A DNA stretch of 64,000 bases, from the NCBI GenBank assembly GCA_025403435.1, contig CM046342.1, positions 15,998,519 to 16,062,518 of the forward strand, given 5' to 3'. Position numbers and translations under genes: made by a program. Each line of letters begins with the position of its first letter. Within the stretch, counting starts at the first letter, position 1. The notes beneath the pieces were generated by a model. It had not been told where the DNA came from and did not search any database. It saw only the letters and a list, made by a program, of their open reading frames with translations. The stretch comes from Artocarpus heterophyllus. Its lineage: Eukaryota > Streptophyta > Magnoliopsida > Rosales > Moraceae. Shown piece after piece: positions 9,482-21,717 of the stretch.

Positions 9482-12400
9482 TCAGAAACAAAACAAATGC
9501 GGATACAACTCCCGCATACTTGACTCTAGCTCCCAAGTGGCTTCATCAACCCCGTGATGCTACCACACGACCTTTATCAACGGTATCTCACGACACGCAA
9601 ACTGATCACCTTTCGATCGATGATCTGAATTGGCACTTCCTCATACGTCGTATCTTCCCAAACCTGCACATCGCGAAGCGAAACTATCTTACCCTGCTCA
9701 GGCGGACACTTCCTAAGCATCGACACATGAAACACATCATGAACATGGGAAAGTTCGGGCGGAAGGTCAATCCGATAAGCAACCACGCCAACACGCTGAG
9801 TGATCTCGAACGGCCCAATATACCTCGGTGCAAGCTTTCCATTCACTCCGAACCGCATCGTTCCTTTACGAGGCGATACTCTCAAGAGAACGAAATCTCC
9901 TACCGCAAACTCCAAGGGTCTACGTCTCCTATCCGCATAACTCTTCTGTCGACTCTGAGCCGCCCTCAATCGATCTTGAATCACGATGACTTTCTCATTG
10001 CTATCACGGATCTCATCTGGCCCAAGAATAACCCTGTCTTCTGGCTCAGCCTAACACACCGGTGACTGACACGGTCGCCCATACAACGCCTCAAACGGTG
10101 CCATACCAATACTCGTCTGATAACTGTTGTTGTATACGAACTCCGCCAGATGCAAATATTTCTTTCAATTCCAGCCAAAGTCTAATGCATAGGCACGCAA
10201 CATATCCTCAAGAATTTGGTTAACCCACTCAGACTGCCCATCAGTCTGAGGATGAAACGCCGTACTGGAGTTCAAATTCGTACCTAAAGCCTCCTGAAAA
10301 ATCCTCCAGTACTTAGCATTAAACCTGGTGTCTCGATCAGAAGTGATGGACAAAGGAACTCCATGCAACCTCACTATGTGCTGTAGATACAAATCCTCGA
10401 GAATCCTCCTCGAACATGTCGACCTGAACGGAATAAAATGTGCTGATTTCATCAACCTGTCGACTACGACCCAAACTGCATCATGCCACTACTCCGTCCT
10501 CGGCAAACCTGTGAGAAAATCCATCTTCACATGCTCCTATTTCCACCCTGGAATAGGAAGCAGCTGAAGCTGATGCTCGGCTTTCACCTGAAGACACATC
10601 GTACACTTGGCCACATACTCTCTAACATCTTTCTTCATGCCTCTCCACCAATATTGCCTCTTCAAATCACGATACATCTTTGTGCTCCCCGGATGAATGG
10701 CGAACTGAGACCTATGAGCTTCGTCCAAAACGGCTTTCGCCACCTCGGCGATAGTTGGAACTACAAGACGCTCCCAGAAGTACAACGATCTATCTGCATG
10801 CACGCTTCATTCTTCAAACTGTTCTCCATTCTAATCCGCAACCAAATCCCCTGCAAGTACTGATCCTGCCACTGATTTTGCTTCACCATCTGAACAAGAG
10901 TTGGGGTCGCTTCCACATGATACACCGAAACCTGATCATAGTCTTCACGATACCATAGCCCAAACTCGCTCACTATCGCATCCCTGCTCCAGTCCTCGAG
11001 AGCCAAACAAGTGAGAATCCCTAAAGACTTCCTACTAAGCACGTCCGCGACCACATTAGCTTTCCCGGGATGATACTGCAACGTAAAATTATAATCCTCC
11101 ATGTACTCTATCCATCTCCGCCGCCTCAAATTAAGATCCCTCTGAGTGAACAGATACCTCAAACTCTTGTGATTGGAGAAGACCTGAAACGTCGCCCCGA
11201 ACAAATAACACCTCCAAATCTTCAGAGCGTGAATCACCGTCGCGAGCTCCAAATCATGAGTAGGATAATTCCGCTCGTGAGGTCGTAGCTGTCTCGATTT
11301 ATACGCAACCACGCATCAATGCTGCATCAACACGCATCCAAGTCGGCGCCCTGAAGTATCTACGTAAACCTCATACAGCTTGTCACTATTAGGAATAACC
11401 AATACTGGGGCTGAAGTCAATCGGTTCTTCAATTCCTGAAAAGCAAGCTCACAATTCTCATCCCACTCAAACCTGATGTTTTTCTTGATCAATCTCGTCA
11501 ATGGAGCTGCAATCTTCGAAAAATCTTTCACAAATTTCCTGTAATAACCAGCGAGATCCAAAAAGCTGCGAATCTCTGCTACATTCCTAGGTCGTTCCCA
11601 ATCCACTATGGCTTCAATCTTGGATGGATCCACAGAAATACCATGCTCGGAGATGACATGACCCAAAAATTTGACCTCAGTCAACCAAAACTCGCACTTT
11701 TTCCTCTTAGCATACAACTGGTGCTCCCACAGAGTCTGAAGCCCGATCCGAAGATGCTGCTCATGCTCCTCCCAAGTCTTAGAATACACTAAAATATCAT
11801 CGATGAACACGATCACGAACTGATCTAGATACGGCCTAAATATCCTGTTCATCAAATCCATGAAAGCTGCTGGAGCATTCATCAACCCAAACGACATAAC
11901 CAGAAACTCAAAATGTCCATACCGGGTCCTAAAAGCTGTCTTGGGAATATCCTCTTCCTTAATCCTGAGTTGATGATAACCCGACCGCAAATCAATCTTT
12001 GAGAAGTACCGCAAACCTCCCAACTGATCAAACAACTCATCGATCCTAGGCAAGGGATACTTATTCTTCATTGTGACACGATTCAGTTGCCGATAATCCA
12101 CACACAACCTGAGAGTCCCATCATGTTTCTTAGCAAACAAAACCGGTGCTCCCCACGGAGATGTGCTATTCTGAATATACCCTTTATCAGCAAGCTCCTG
12201 AAGTTGCCTCCTCAATTCTTTCATTTCTGTCGGCGCCATCCGATAAGGTGCTATAGAAATCGGTGCTGTCCCCGGAAACAACTCAATACCAAACTCGATT
12301 TTTCGATGCGGTGGTAATCCTGGCAACTCGTCGGGGAAGACATCCTCGAACTCATCAACCACCAGAATCGCTACACTTCCTCTCAAAGCATAGGGCTCGC

Positions 12401-12911
12401 ATTCTAGATTCGCAAGAAAAGCACAACAACCTAGATTTCTTCGCCCTCCTAGACACGACTTTATGAGACGCTCACTCATTAACCAATCACCACCACCCTG
12501 GTAAGTGATCACTGTCCCCTTATCAGACACTAGGGTTACTTTTCTAAGTTGGCAGTGTACAACTGCATTATACCTGGACAACCAATCCATTCCCAAAATT
12601 ACATCATATGAACTCATGGGGAGTACAATCAAATCACTTTTCAAAATCTCATCCCCAATCTTTATTTTACAAGATTTACACACACAATTTACACACACCC
12701 GCCCCAAGGGAGAAGTCATAACTAGGGGTTCATTAAACTTTTCTATCTCTAATCCCAAGGCATGTACAAAAGAACTTGAAATGAAAGAATGAGAGGCACC
12801 TGTATCAAATAAAACGCGAGCTAAAGAGTGAGAAACTAAGATCGTACCATCAACAACTGCATTACTGGTCTGAGAACCTAAACCACCCGATGCCATCGCA
12901 TGAACCTGCAC
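9482..12911 (-). pseudogene. pol of the gypsy element: protease, RT, RNase H, integrase, chromodomain; broken
   Basis: The open frame 12911-11316 (531 codons) holds an aspartic protease ([13 protein letters not shown], about residues 34-47) and reverse transcriptase ([13 protein letters not shown]; catalytic [11 protein letters not shown]). A TGA follows LMQH at the start of RNase H, which resumes at 11312 (VVAYx[21 protein letters not shown]). The integrase zinc domain (HPG...CTMC, 10803-10537) and core (SDRDTRF, then HPQTDGQSEWVNQ, 10455-10165) are split by a TAG and frame shifts. The last part (9984-9577) is the integrase C-terminus with [10 protein letters not shown] and HVSMLRKC, leading into a chromodomain whose tail DEATWELESSMRE lies past another stop and ends at 9482. 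The Ty3 order and the chromodomain support a Tekay/Del chromovirus. Confidence 0.92.
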
Positions 12912-14050
12912 TAGTGCCTTCCCTTTTCCTCTTCCAACATTGCTAGGTCCTGGATTATCCTACCGATACTGCTGGGATGGAGACGACTGCACACTAGCTG
13001 CACTCGACGCTCGATACTGAGGGACGCTACGCAGGAAATGCTGAGGCTGCTGCCCTCGTGCCGGATATCAAAACTGTTGAGGAGAGAACTGAGGGTACCG
13101 CAACTATGGATACTGCTGTGGCAGAGGTAGGGTCTGAGGCTAAGACTGACGACTGGCATCCTCTCCGGTCTGAGATCCAAGACGAGCACTCCTAATCAGG
13201 CAATTCCTCTTGATGTGTCCTGGCTGCTGACAAAAATGACAATGGAAGCTGTAGGGATTGCTGCGCCCGCTACCAGATGAGCTGCCGCTACCACTGTTCG
13301 CACCACCCTACTTGCCTTTTCCCGGAGTTGGACGACTACTAGTGCTCTTCCTACCGCTCCTCTACGATCCTACAGAAGCTTTTGCTTGATCCTCACAATA
13401 CTGCGCATAATCATTTTCCACTGATATTGCTGATGACACAAGCTCTCCAAAATTCCTAAGTCACAAAGCAACCACCTGTCGCCGAATAGGAGCCTTGAGC
13501 CCTTCCTGAAACTTAATGCACCTCTCACGCTCCGAAGCCATTGCCGAAGGAGAAAACCTAGCCAACTCATTAAACCTTGCCTCATATTCCCGAACCGACA
13601 AATCACCCTGCTGCAACCTATAGAACTTAGCTGCCTTCTGATCTCTATACCCCTGCGAAAAATACCGATCATAGAACAGCTCCTCGAATTTGTCCCAACT
13701 GATATCACCACCGCGTTCCAAACGCTTAGCTTGTTTCCACCAAGTGTTAGCGCCACCCTCGAGCTTATACGCAGCAAACTCCACACGGTACTCATCAGGC
13801 ACACCAAGGGTATCCAAATGCTTCATAATCGAGTCTAGCCAATACACTACCAACTGCGGATCCCCATTACCATCAAAAGTCAGAATAGACGCACTCTGGA
13901 ATTCTTGAAATACGTATGCCGACGACCAACATCAGAATCCTTTGGTTTAGCCCTGGCTGCCATCTATCGGAAAGCCGCAAACATAGACCTCATCATGCCC
14001 TCATCATTTCTGAACTCGGCGTCAGCTGTCAAACGACGTCTAGGTGTCAT
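12912..14050 (-). pseudogene. gag of the gypsy element, broken
   Basis: A likely start codon at 14048-14050 opens MTPRRRLTADAEF, but a TAG follows within about 26 codons. A long open segment at 13853-13461 matches the retrotransposon gag core (WWKQAKRLERGG, then FEELFYDRYFSQGYRDQKA and YEARFNELARF). A CCHC zinc knuckle, CHFCQQPGHIKRNC, is at 13200-13241. Several frame changes and stops separate these parts. Gag would package the element RNA into cytoplasmic particles; no complete Gag can be made here. Confidence 0.88.
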
Positions 14051-14140
14051 TCTCTCACTTCTGAAAACAAAATTTGGACTGTCAGAGGTATTATATTGTC
14101 ATACTTATGTGTGCATAATTCCTAAGGTTCATAACATTGA

Positions 14141-14152
14141 GCTCTGATACCA
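14141..14152 (-). other. Primer binding site, initiator Met tRNA type
   Basis: The minus strand reads TGGTATCAGAGC, the standard plant LTR-element primer site for tRNA-iMet, three bases inside the 5' LTR. Confidence 0.9.
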
Positions 14153-14155
14153 TTC

Positions 14156-16325
14156 TGTCATGCCCCGGAGTACGGGGGTGACGTGATAAATTATTTATAT
14201 TAATTAAAAGAATAATTTAATTAAAATCAAGAGTTTAGGGGTTAAATTAAATAATAAAAAGGTAAAAGTTTCAGAAAACCATTGCATAAAAAAAAAATAA
14301 ATAATAAACGTAACGAGTATGGATCCCACTGACCCACAACTTGTGCACACACATAGTACTGACAATATAATAATACAACCACAGTCCAAGAATAAAGAAA
14401 TTAAGAACATTACATGCCTTGTTCAATAAATACAAATAACCTACAACTCCTTCTACTGCTCCTAGGTTCGGTCCGTAGAATCCTCTCCGAACCTAAATGG
14501 AAATCCACCTAGAGGGGGAAAGTTTAAAACAAATAAAACGTGAGCGAAAGACTCAGTAGGACTATATTTTAAGAAACAGTAATTTAAAAGAGATATCATT
14601 TAAGAGGATACTTGAATAAATGGATTTAAATAGAACCATTCTTACCCAAAACAATTTATTGGTCGATCAGAAATATCATCAATTTCATTTTCCTAGGCAA
14701 ACCATAAAAATATCACCACCGTAGTGGCCCAGCTGGGTTTCGGGACCTGCCCCCAAGGTCGATCGCTACACGACCCGATCTTTGATATGGCATCATGCCC
14801 TAGTGTTCATTTTCATCATTATTCAACACCCAATTACCGAGTATTATCATTTACATTCATTATGGAGTTCATTTCAGATCACGGTTTATTAAAATATAAC
14901 CGATAAATTCATTTTCAATCAACCGTTGAAAACATTTTTATAGAAACCCTTTTCAAAGCCAAATCATTTTGAAATTGGGCTACCAAAGAAAAGGGTAGAA
15001 GTCCTACCTCGATACTCGTGCCGGTGCCCCACACCGTAATCTTGGTCCGCTATACGTTAGCTCCGCGGAACCATGAACGATCCTAGATACACACTAAGTC
15101 GATCAATATCTAGTTCGAGACATTCTATATTACTAAACCACTTCATGATGTCCTAGTGTGCCACTTGATTCATTAAAATCATTTTATAAGGTTGGAATTT
15201 CAATCGGGGTTCAAAACAGTGAAAACGGGTGAAAAATCACAAAATTTTCCATGCTCTGCCGACCTGCTGGACGCCTTGCTTCGGCCGGCCAAACTATGCA
15301 GTTCGGCCTGCCGGACGCCCTGCTTCGGCTGGCCAAACTGCACATTTCGGCCTGTCGAAAACCAAGTCCGGTCGGCCGGACAAATTCCCAGGTTCGGCCT
15401 GCCGAATGGATGAGTCTGGCCTGTCGATCCTTTGAATCTGGCCTGCCGAACTAGAAAAACCCAAAAATCCCAGCCATGGGTTTCGATTCTCTCAAAACCC
15501 AAATCTTGATTTTAACCTGTTTTTCTCAAATCTCAGGCATGGAAACATTCATAGATGATAGAAAAACATGTCTGGACACTTTTGAACTCATTTAAACAAG
15601 ATTTAAACACAAAAATTCTAAAAATCCAAAAATGGGAGAAAATGGAGAAAAATAAAAAATCTTGAATCTAATCCGTTTTTCTTCAATCCAAGCTTAGATT
15701 CTAGGTGTTCTAAGTTCCTTTAACTTAAATCAAGGTTTTTCTAAGCTCAAACAAACTTAGAATTCAAAAATGCACAAAAATCAAAACTTTGAAAAAGTTT
15801 AGAAATTTCAAAAACTAACCTCGAATCGAAGCTCAAATTCACGTTTTCGGTTGCCAAATCACGTCCCCGAGCTCCCTCCTTGCTAATCCGAAGCTTGGAT
15901 TCGAATTTTGTTTCAAAAATTTGAGAGAGAATGTGAGAGATTGAGAGAAACCGGAAGAGAGAGAGAGAGGGGGTCTCACGGGTGGGAGAGAGGAGGAGAG
16001 AGAGAGATAAGAGAGAGTGAAGAGAGAGGAGGAAGAGAGAGAATAAATAGAGAGAAACGGTGGGCGATTTTACTGTGCGAAAACCATGTGCCGCCCACGG
16101 TTTTGTAAAACAGAATATTTTAAACATTTTACAAACTGTTGTGTTTTAAAAACTCAAAATAACATTTTAAAATAATAAAAAATTATTAGAATTCATTGAA
16201 TTAACAAAACAACCTAAAATTCAAAATTCAAACAAATGATCAAATTAATGTTGAAACATTAATTATGGCACACTAATTCATCATTTTACATTATAATAAC
16301 ATTGAATAAATTTCAGGGCATTACA
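14156..16325 (-). repeat. 5' LTR of the gypsy element
   Basis: 2170 bp, TGTCATG...CATTACA. Closely matches 7320-9433, except that the GGCCTGCCG block is longer (15255-15450) because one roughly 48-bp segment is repeated. As the 5' LTR it would carry the element's promoter, reading leftward. Confidence 0.93.
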
Positions 16326-16330
16326 CTGAG
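16326..16330. repeat. Target site duplication CTGAG, right copy
   Basis: Matches the five bases at 7315-7319 exactly, fixing the element's ends. Confidence 0.93.
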
Positions 16331-17098
16331 TCATTTAGGTAAATTCTTGTAAATGCACATATCTATATGTAAATACAATTTTTATCATCTTTGGAGTCAT
16401 ATTTGTGTAAATGCATGTAAATACCGCGATTTCCTATTGGTAACGTCGTTGCACCAGAAGAAGGACATGGATAAATGTAAAGGGTATTTTTAATTCTTTA
16501 ATATTGTAAACCTAATTTCTTGTAATATATTATTTATTGTACTTTTTTTTTCAAAGTTATGCAATAATTTACTAACTATAGATTGATTATGCTATTTGCC
16601 TTTCCCACTACTCTCTAGGCTCCCTCGCTACCTACAAACAAAACACAACAAGGCTTGACGCGCCTACCCTACTAATGTATTGTATAGTATCTTCAAAAAA
16701 CATATCTTTCTTGTCGTCCCAAAAAGTGGCAGCGAAAGGGCTGGTAAGACGAAGTGGAAAGAAAGCAATCGGCTTTGCTTAAGGCCAGGTTGGGAAAATT
16801 TCTTCCGGAGCAAGCAAACTTAGCGTGATATCGGTTCTTCGCCACCTAGAGTTGTAATATGTCCTCTTTTCTTTCTCGTGGGAGGGGTTTGTTGTGTAGT
16901 AGGTGGCGGCTGCTTACTTAGTTATGCATGGCTCCTAATGGTTAAGACCTAGGCTGCCACCTGTTTGTGCTTTAGCAAACGAGGTGTGCACTGTGAAAGC
17001 CGATCAACAGACTATTACATAACTGACTCTTGTGGCCAAATCAATGGGGCTTTGTTCTAGCTATGGGTGGAAGAGGGGAGGTGAGTTGATATTTACGT
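16331..17098. other. Intergenic; 16640-17090 less AT-rich, possibly organelle-derived
   Basis: 16331-16640 continues the AT-rich flank interrupted by the gypsy element. From about 16640 to 17090 the composition shifts to more G and C, without codon structure or microsatellites. It contains phrases such as CGGCTTTGCTTAAGGCCAGG that resemble plant mitochondrial intergenic DNA. Assignment as a mitochondrial insertion is a guess from style only. Confidence 0.3.
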
Positions 17099-18589
17099 GT
17101 TAATGTAACGATCCTACCTATGTGGCCGTTACTTAACTACTAAAACATTCTTTTATTAGGATTATTTAAATTTACGAAACATTCTTTTTTACCGATTTAA
17201 CTTTACTTGAACCATTTTATTATGTTGCAACAAATATTATAATATAAAGTATTAACATTATAGACTTGTAGTTATATGGACTAAGGCTATGTAGTTACAA
17301 CCTTGGTCTCCAAATCATACATACACAGTTTAAATAGTAGTAAATATACTTAACTAAAAAGTCTTAATTAACAAAAACTAGGTGCGAAATAAAATATATT
17401 GGTATCTACTTCTCATCTCCACAATCATCCGTCGTTGTACTATCGTCCATCAAATCTTATTGAACAGATTGTTTACCTACGGCACAAACATATTTGGATA
17501 AGCTTTCGCTCATCAAGTAGAAGCTATAACTTGCAAAACATTTGAGAATAAGTATAATAATGCATGAGCCGGTTATGCTTATTTATGAACATATCTTATG
17601 AAACTTATGGGCCCAAATATTCATACCAATTGTGCAGGTTTGCAAGGTCCCCAATGACCTGTGATCTAACTTATTTTTACTGAACATAAGCCTCTCCTTA
17701 GGTCAAGAGGTTGGTACAATACTCAACTTAGTCTTTTAGGTTTTGCTTGACTTATTAATGTTTATGCAATATGGCATGGCATCGCATAGACATACATGTA
17801 TTTATGATTTTTATAAAAATGCCAATGATTTTATTTGAAACTATTCATACTGTAGGCGAGATTCCTACCTACCTAATTTTCAGCAGTAGAAATCACTAAT
17901 TTGCTAAAATTCTCTATCCTTTACTCTTAGATTCTGATAGAGAATTTCTATTGAAAATGTAACGTTAGCTTATCTCATGCTCTTAATCTTAATATAATAA
18001 TAAAGGAATTAAATCCTTTCCCAATACATATTTTTCTTTGCTAGAAGGATCGTAACATCACTATATTTATTAGAAGGGTTTACTAATTTAATCCTCATAG
18101 TTTAATTTTTCCTTAATTGCCTTCATTAACTGTGTTTAGAGTTGATAACTAAATTAACTAATTAATTATCTTATCTATTTATTATCATTGTTGAGCTCGT
18201 AGTTAGATAAGATCCACTAATATCTAGACATGTTTTTGGCATTCTAAATGCTAAAAAAAACAAAACTTTGTTTTGATATGGCCTTTGAGTTTGGTATGGG
18301 CATTGAACCCGTATACGGTGTCGTATAATCATGGCCTAGCTTATCGACTTTTATAATTCATTTTAAGCTTTTGATAATTTTTAAACCACCATAATTATTT
18401 GTGAAAGACAATTTTAAAAACTTAAACGATTTGATGATTTTTGTAAATCTATTTTAAAGTTCATTTAGAGATTGAATTTCCAAAACTTCTCCACGAAAGT
18501 TCTTCATCTCGTCGAGGCTTGAAACTTTTAGGTTTTTACAAACATCATGATTCCAACTTTTAAGGTTCATCCATTCACAAAAACAAAAA

Positions 18590-19020
18590 CTGTATTATAG
18601 ATGTTGCAACATTATCTACAACATCACATGAAATATTTAACAAAACCATCTCAAAAGCCATTATAAATTGTATTGCAGTTGTTACATAAACCTTAAACAC
18701 ATAGTAAACTAAAAGGTTCATTAAAAAGAAACTGACCGTTTTGAAAACCATACTATAGATATTACCACTCACATTGCAACATTCATGTATGACATCTAAT
18801 GAAAAGTTTTCGAAATAACTACCGATTATGTTATAGCTTTTACAACATCATAAGGAGTCATAAACTGAGTGGTTTCAACCCTTAGATGCAGAAACCAAGT
18901 AGTTTCTAACTAGAAACCACTCTACACTATAGATATCACAACTCAATGTATATTAAGTTGCAACCCATGTTACAACACATGTTGCAACATCTCTTGCAAC
19001 ATTGCTGTGACAGTTAATAA
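18590..19020. repeat. Degenerate tandem repeats inside LTR-X (GTTGCAACAT motif)
   Basis: Segments with TGTTGCAACAT-like words, followed by TATAG(A/T)T and TGTGAAA-type phrases, recur at roughly 160-bp spacing. The same series is seen in reverse in the LTR-X fragments at 41390-41930 and 62760-63310. Confidence 0.65.
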
Positions 19021-19580
19021 AAGATGCTAGAAATATTATTTTGGGGATGAAAACTAAGTTTTTTACATCTTAAATAAAATCATTTACATTGCTATGACTT
19101 ATAAATTCCTAGGTTTTTAAAATCCTTTTAGACTGATCTTTAAATTGTTATTTTAAGGTTAGAGAGAGTAGAAAATCCCTCTAAAACACTAAAAGTAACC
19201 TACCTATAAACTCTTTTATACACAACATGCATAATACTAAAGCTATATAAATAGAAACCCATATAAACTATAGCATAAGCATAAACAAAAATTATTACAT
19301 GCCAACAACACTTAAAATAAAACCATAAACTATTTTCTTCTTTAAAAAGAGAAGTTTAGAGATGTTCCCATGTAGATCTATTCTAGAGGGGTTCCACCAA
19401 GCCTTCTCCTTAACTTTAAATTTTGGCCTAGTAATTTCTAGTGGTGGGAGAAATTTTTTGAGAGAAGTGAAGAAGAAACTAAATTTTCTTTCTGTGGAAG
19501 AAATGGGAGAGAAAAATGGAAGGTGATCTAATGTTGTGGAGAAGAAAGAAGAAGATAAACTCTTGGTTAAGAAACACCTA

Positions 19581-19587
19581 TTTATAG
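19581..19587 (-). promoter_or_regulatory. TATA box of LTR-X
   Basis: CTATAAA followed by TAGGTG on the minus strand, upstream of a purine/pyrimidine-rich leader. It is the best promoter-like signal in this LTR and sets its orientation. Confidence 0.45.
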
Positions 19588-20456
19588 ACAAAAAGTTAAA
19601 TTTTGGTTACTTATCTACTTAATTTCTAAACCTTACTTAGAGCATTTCATGGATACTACATGGAACAAAAATTTTGGTTATGGACGCTTAATGTTGTCGC
19701 CATTCACCATGGAAAATTGAAGGGAATGTAGCTCATAATTGTTTACTTTCTAGCCTTAGACTTTTTACCATTCAAGGTCATATTTTGTCCCTTTGTCATA
19801 CTACTTTACCCATAAGATTCCTTAATTTAGGAAAAATAGATGAAATTTCATTAGTTGAGGGTGAGTAACTAGCTGTCAGGATATTTTAGTACTGTCGGGT
19901 TTATTCAACACAGTCTAAGACTAATATCGATTAATATTGATAAATTTTAAATCGCGTATTAATTTAAAAAATCACTCCTAAACTATGTAAACATAAAAAT
20001 TGACATTTTTCTATATTCTACCTCGATATTGACACATTCTTGACAGCATCAATTTTCAAACTCGGATAACATTTTTCACCGAAAATGCCACTTGCATAAT
20101 AACTTTAATTTCTAACAAATAGGTAATTAAGAATTTATTTTGCGTTAGAGTATTTCTTAGTATACTACTACGACTATACTATACTTGAAAATTCTTATAA
20201 TTTTAAATTCTCAAGTAATCTAGGGATTGAAATTTCTTCCGTCCTAAATCATGGTTGAATTTATTAACTGAATTATTAAATCATAAAAATTAATAAATTT
20301 AACTTAAATATTTCTATAGAGTTTTGGAATATTTATATGAATTCTATAAATCCTTATGTCACAAAATTCACACATAATATTTTCCAACAAAATCCTTGTC
20401 TTAAATATGTAAATTATATTATTTAATTATAGGATTTTCTCAGGCATTACAGTCAA

Positions 20457-21164
20457 TGGTCGATAAGAACCTATCCTGATTACTTTTGGAGAGAAAGCAA
20501 GTGGTTAGGTTTATCACAAAATTTAGACTTAGAGGGGACTCGAAGATGATAGAATTTGAGAATTTGAGGTGCTTCCCACAAAGCACTTCACTTGCTCCTT
20601 TTTCCTTTAACTCAGTTCCCAAGGGAAGTTTCCCGATCTGGACTCGCTCTTGGGGCGACAATTATGGTAATAGTAACACCCCCTGACTAGACCTTTTTGT
20701 TAGATGCCTAGTTGGTTGTATTAACTACCTTACTTAATCACTTACAACATTGGGGCATGGAAGAGAGAGTTGTGGATGAGTCAGGCGTATCAGTGGATAC
20801 CGCCTATAATACTAGATATTAAGGCCCTTATGAGCAAGATCAAGTCCCTCATTATGAGCTTTTACACATGCTTCTAGAGCTACTTGATTGGCTACAGCAC
20901 CAGGCGTATTTTCCCCAAGGATGTCCTAATGTTCCTCCACTGAATCGTAGTATTAAATCATCTATAAAGATCTTGTCAAAGCATGAATGTATCCTCGAGA
21001 TATCGGTTAGTATTTATTGTGGTTATTGATTAGTGTCTGATATCAGCTAAGGTTGCTAACCACTATCTATCATGATTACTGGATTGTATTTGCTAGTATT
21101 CATCAAGTTATTGGCATGTATTGCCTCGATCTGTCAAAAATTGCCCTATGACAGCCAATTGGAA
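20457..21164. other. Gene-free; possible degenerate retrotransposon internal sequence
   Basis: No open gene. 20740-20990 has balanced composition and could be a decayed gag-like fragment, but I see no diagnostic motif. GTAACACCCC at 20672 resembles an LTR start, but no matching end was found. Confidence 0.35.
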
Positions 21165-21430
21165 AATTCACCTTAAACCACCATTTTCATCGATGAACAA
21201 TGGCATTATTGCCCAAGATCTACCAAAAATTATATAAAATTCAAAGAATTCACAAAATCTCAATTTATCCACAAAAATTACAAAAAAAAAAAAAAGGAAG
21301 CACACACACACACACAAAAGATGAAAATCCACAACTTAGAGAAAAAAGTTTCATTATCAACCTTCAAATCTTACCTCTAAAGCTTGACGAGGACTTGACC
21401 ATTGCTAGGGGTGATCGTAGTAGGAAAACA
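21165..21430. repeat. Interspersed repeat, paralogous to 28980-29230
   Basis: Shares the order CACCTTAAA..CACCATTTT, GAACAATGGCATTA, ATCCACAACTTAGAG and CGAGGACTTGACCATTGC with 28980-29230. Both copies are followed about 250 bp later by an (AAT)n microsatellite. Non-coding or too decayed to identify. Confidence 0.7.
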
Positions 21431-21684
21431 TGAAATTTGCTCTAGATTTTGCGGCCTTGAGATCCATATCTCACCATGATGAGTTCCACATCACCGGCAT
21501 AGCGAAGAGGGTTTTCTAGCTTGTTTTTCATTAAGTGGGGGAGAAGGGGGTGCTTTGAACAATATTACAAATTAGAGACAAAGTAAAATAGGGTACATGC
21601 GAGAAAATAACCAATGCCACTTTTCTTTACAAAACAATACATCTCTTGTGTCCACAAAATCAACAGTAAAATAAAATAGGATAC

Positions 21685-21717
<33 letters not shown>

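Larger units (their letters stand above)
7320..16325 (-). mobile_element. Ty3/gypsy LTR retrotransposon, chromovirus (Tekay/Del-like), degenerate
   Basis: A structurally complete 9.0-kb element on the minus strand. LTRs at 14156-16325 (5') and 7320-9433 (3') share TG...CA ends. A PBS complementary to initiator Met tRNA, TGGTATCAGAGC on the minus strand, lies at 14141-14152. A polypurine tract AGGGGTGGAGAGT abuts the 3' LTR at 9434-9446. The 5-bp target duplication CTGAG is perfect (7315-7319, 16326-16330). Internal order is gag, zinc knuckle, protease, RT, RNase H, integrase, chromodomain, the Ty3 order. Stop codons and frameshifts in gag, RNase H and integrase mean it cannot make its own proteins. 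The LTRs are still clearly alike, so insertion is fairly recent. Confidence 0.96.
17104..20451 (-). mobile_element. Solo LTR, family LTR-X (3.35 kb)
   Basis: Starts TGTAACGATCC and ends GGCATTACA. The flanks GTTAA (17099-17103) and GTCAA (20452-20456) form a 5-bp target duplication with one mismatch. Inside is a run of repeated GTTGCAACAT-type segments (18590-19020). A TATA box, CTATAAATAGG on the minus strand (19580-19587), gives the orientation. Related sequence recurs in reverse at 41123-42226 and 62513-63648 and in the same direction from 63652. No protein domains are present, so it is a solo LTR of a probable Ty3/gypsy element. Confidence 0.78.

Noticed and set aside
9520..10065. 181-codon plus-strand open frame
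   Set aside because: It is the antisense of the integrase C-terminal and chromodomain region of the gypsy element.
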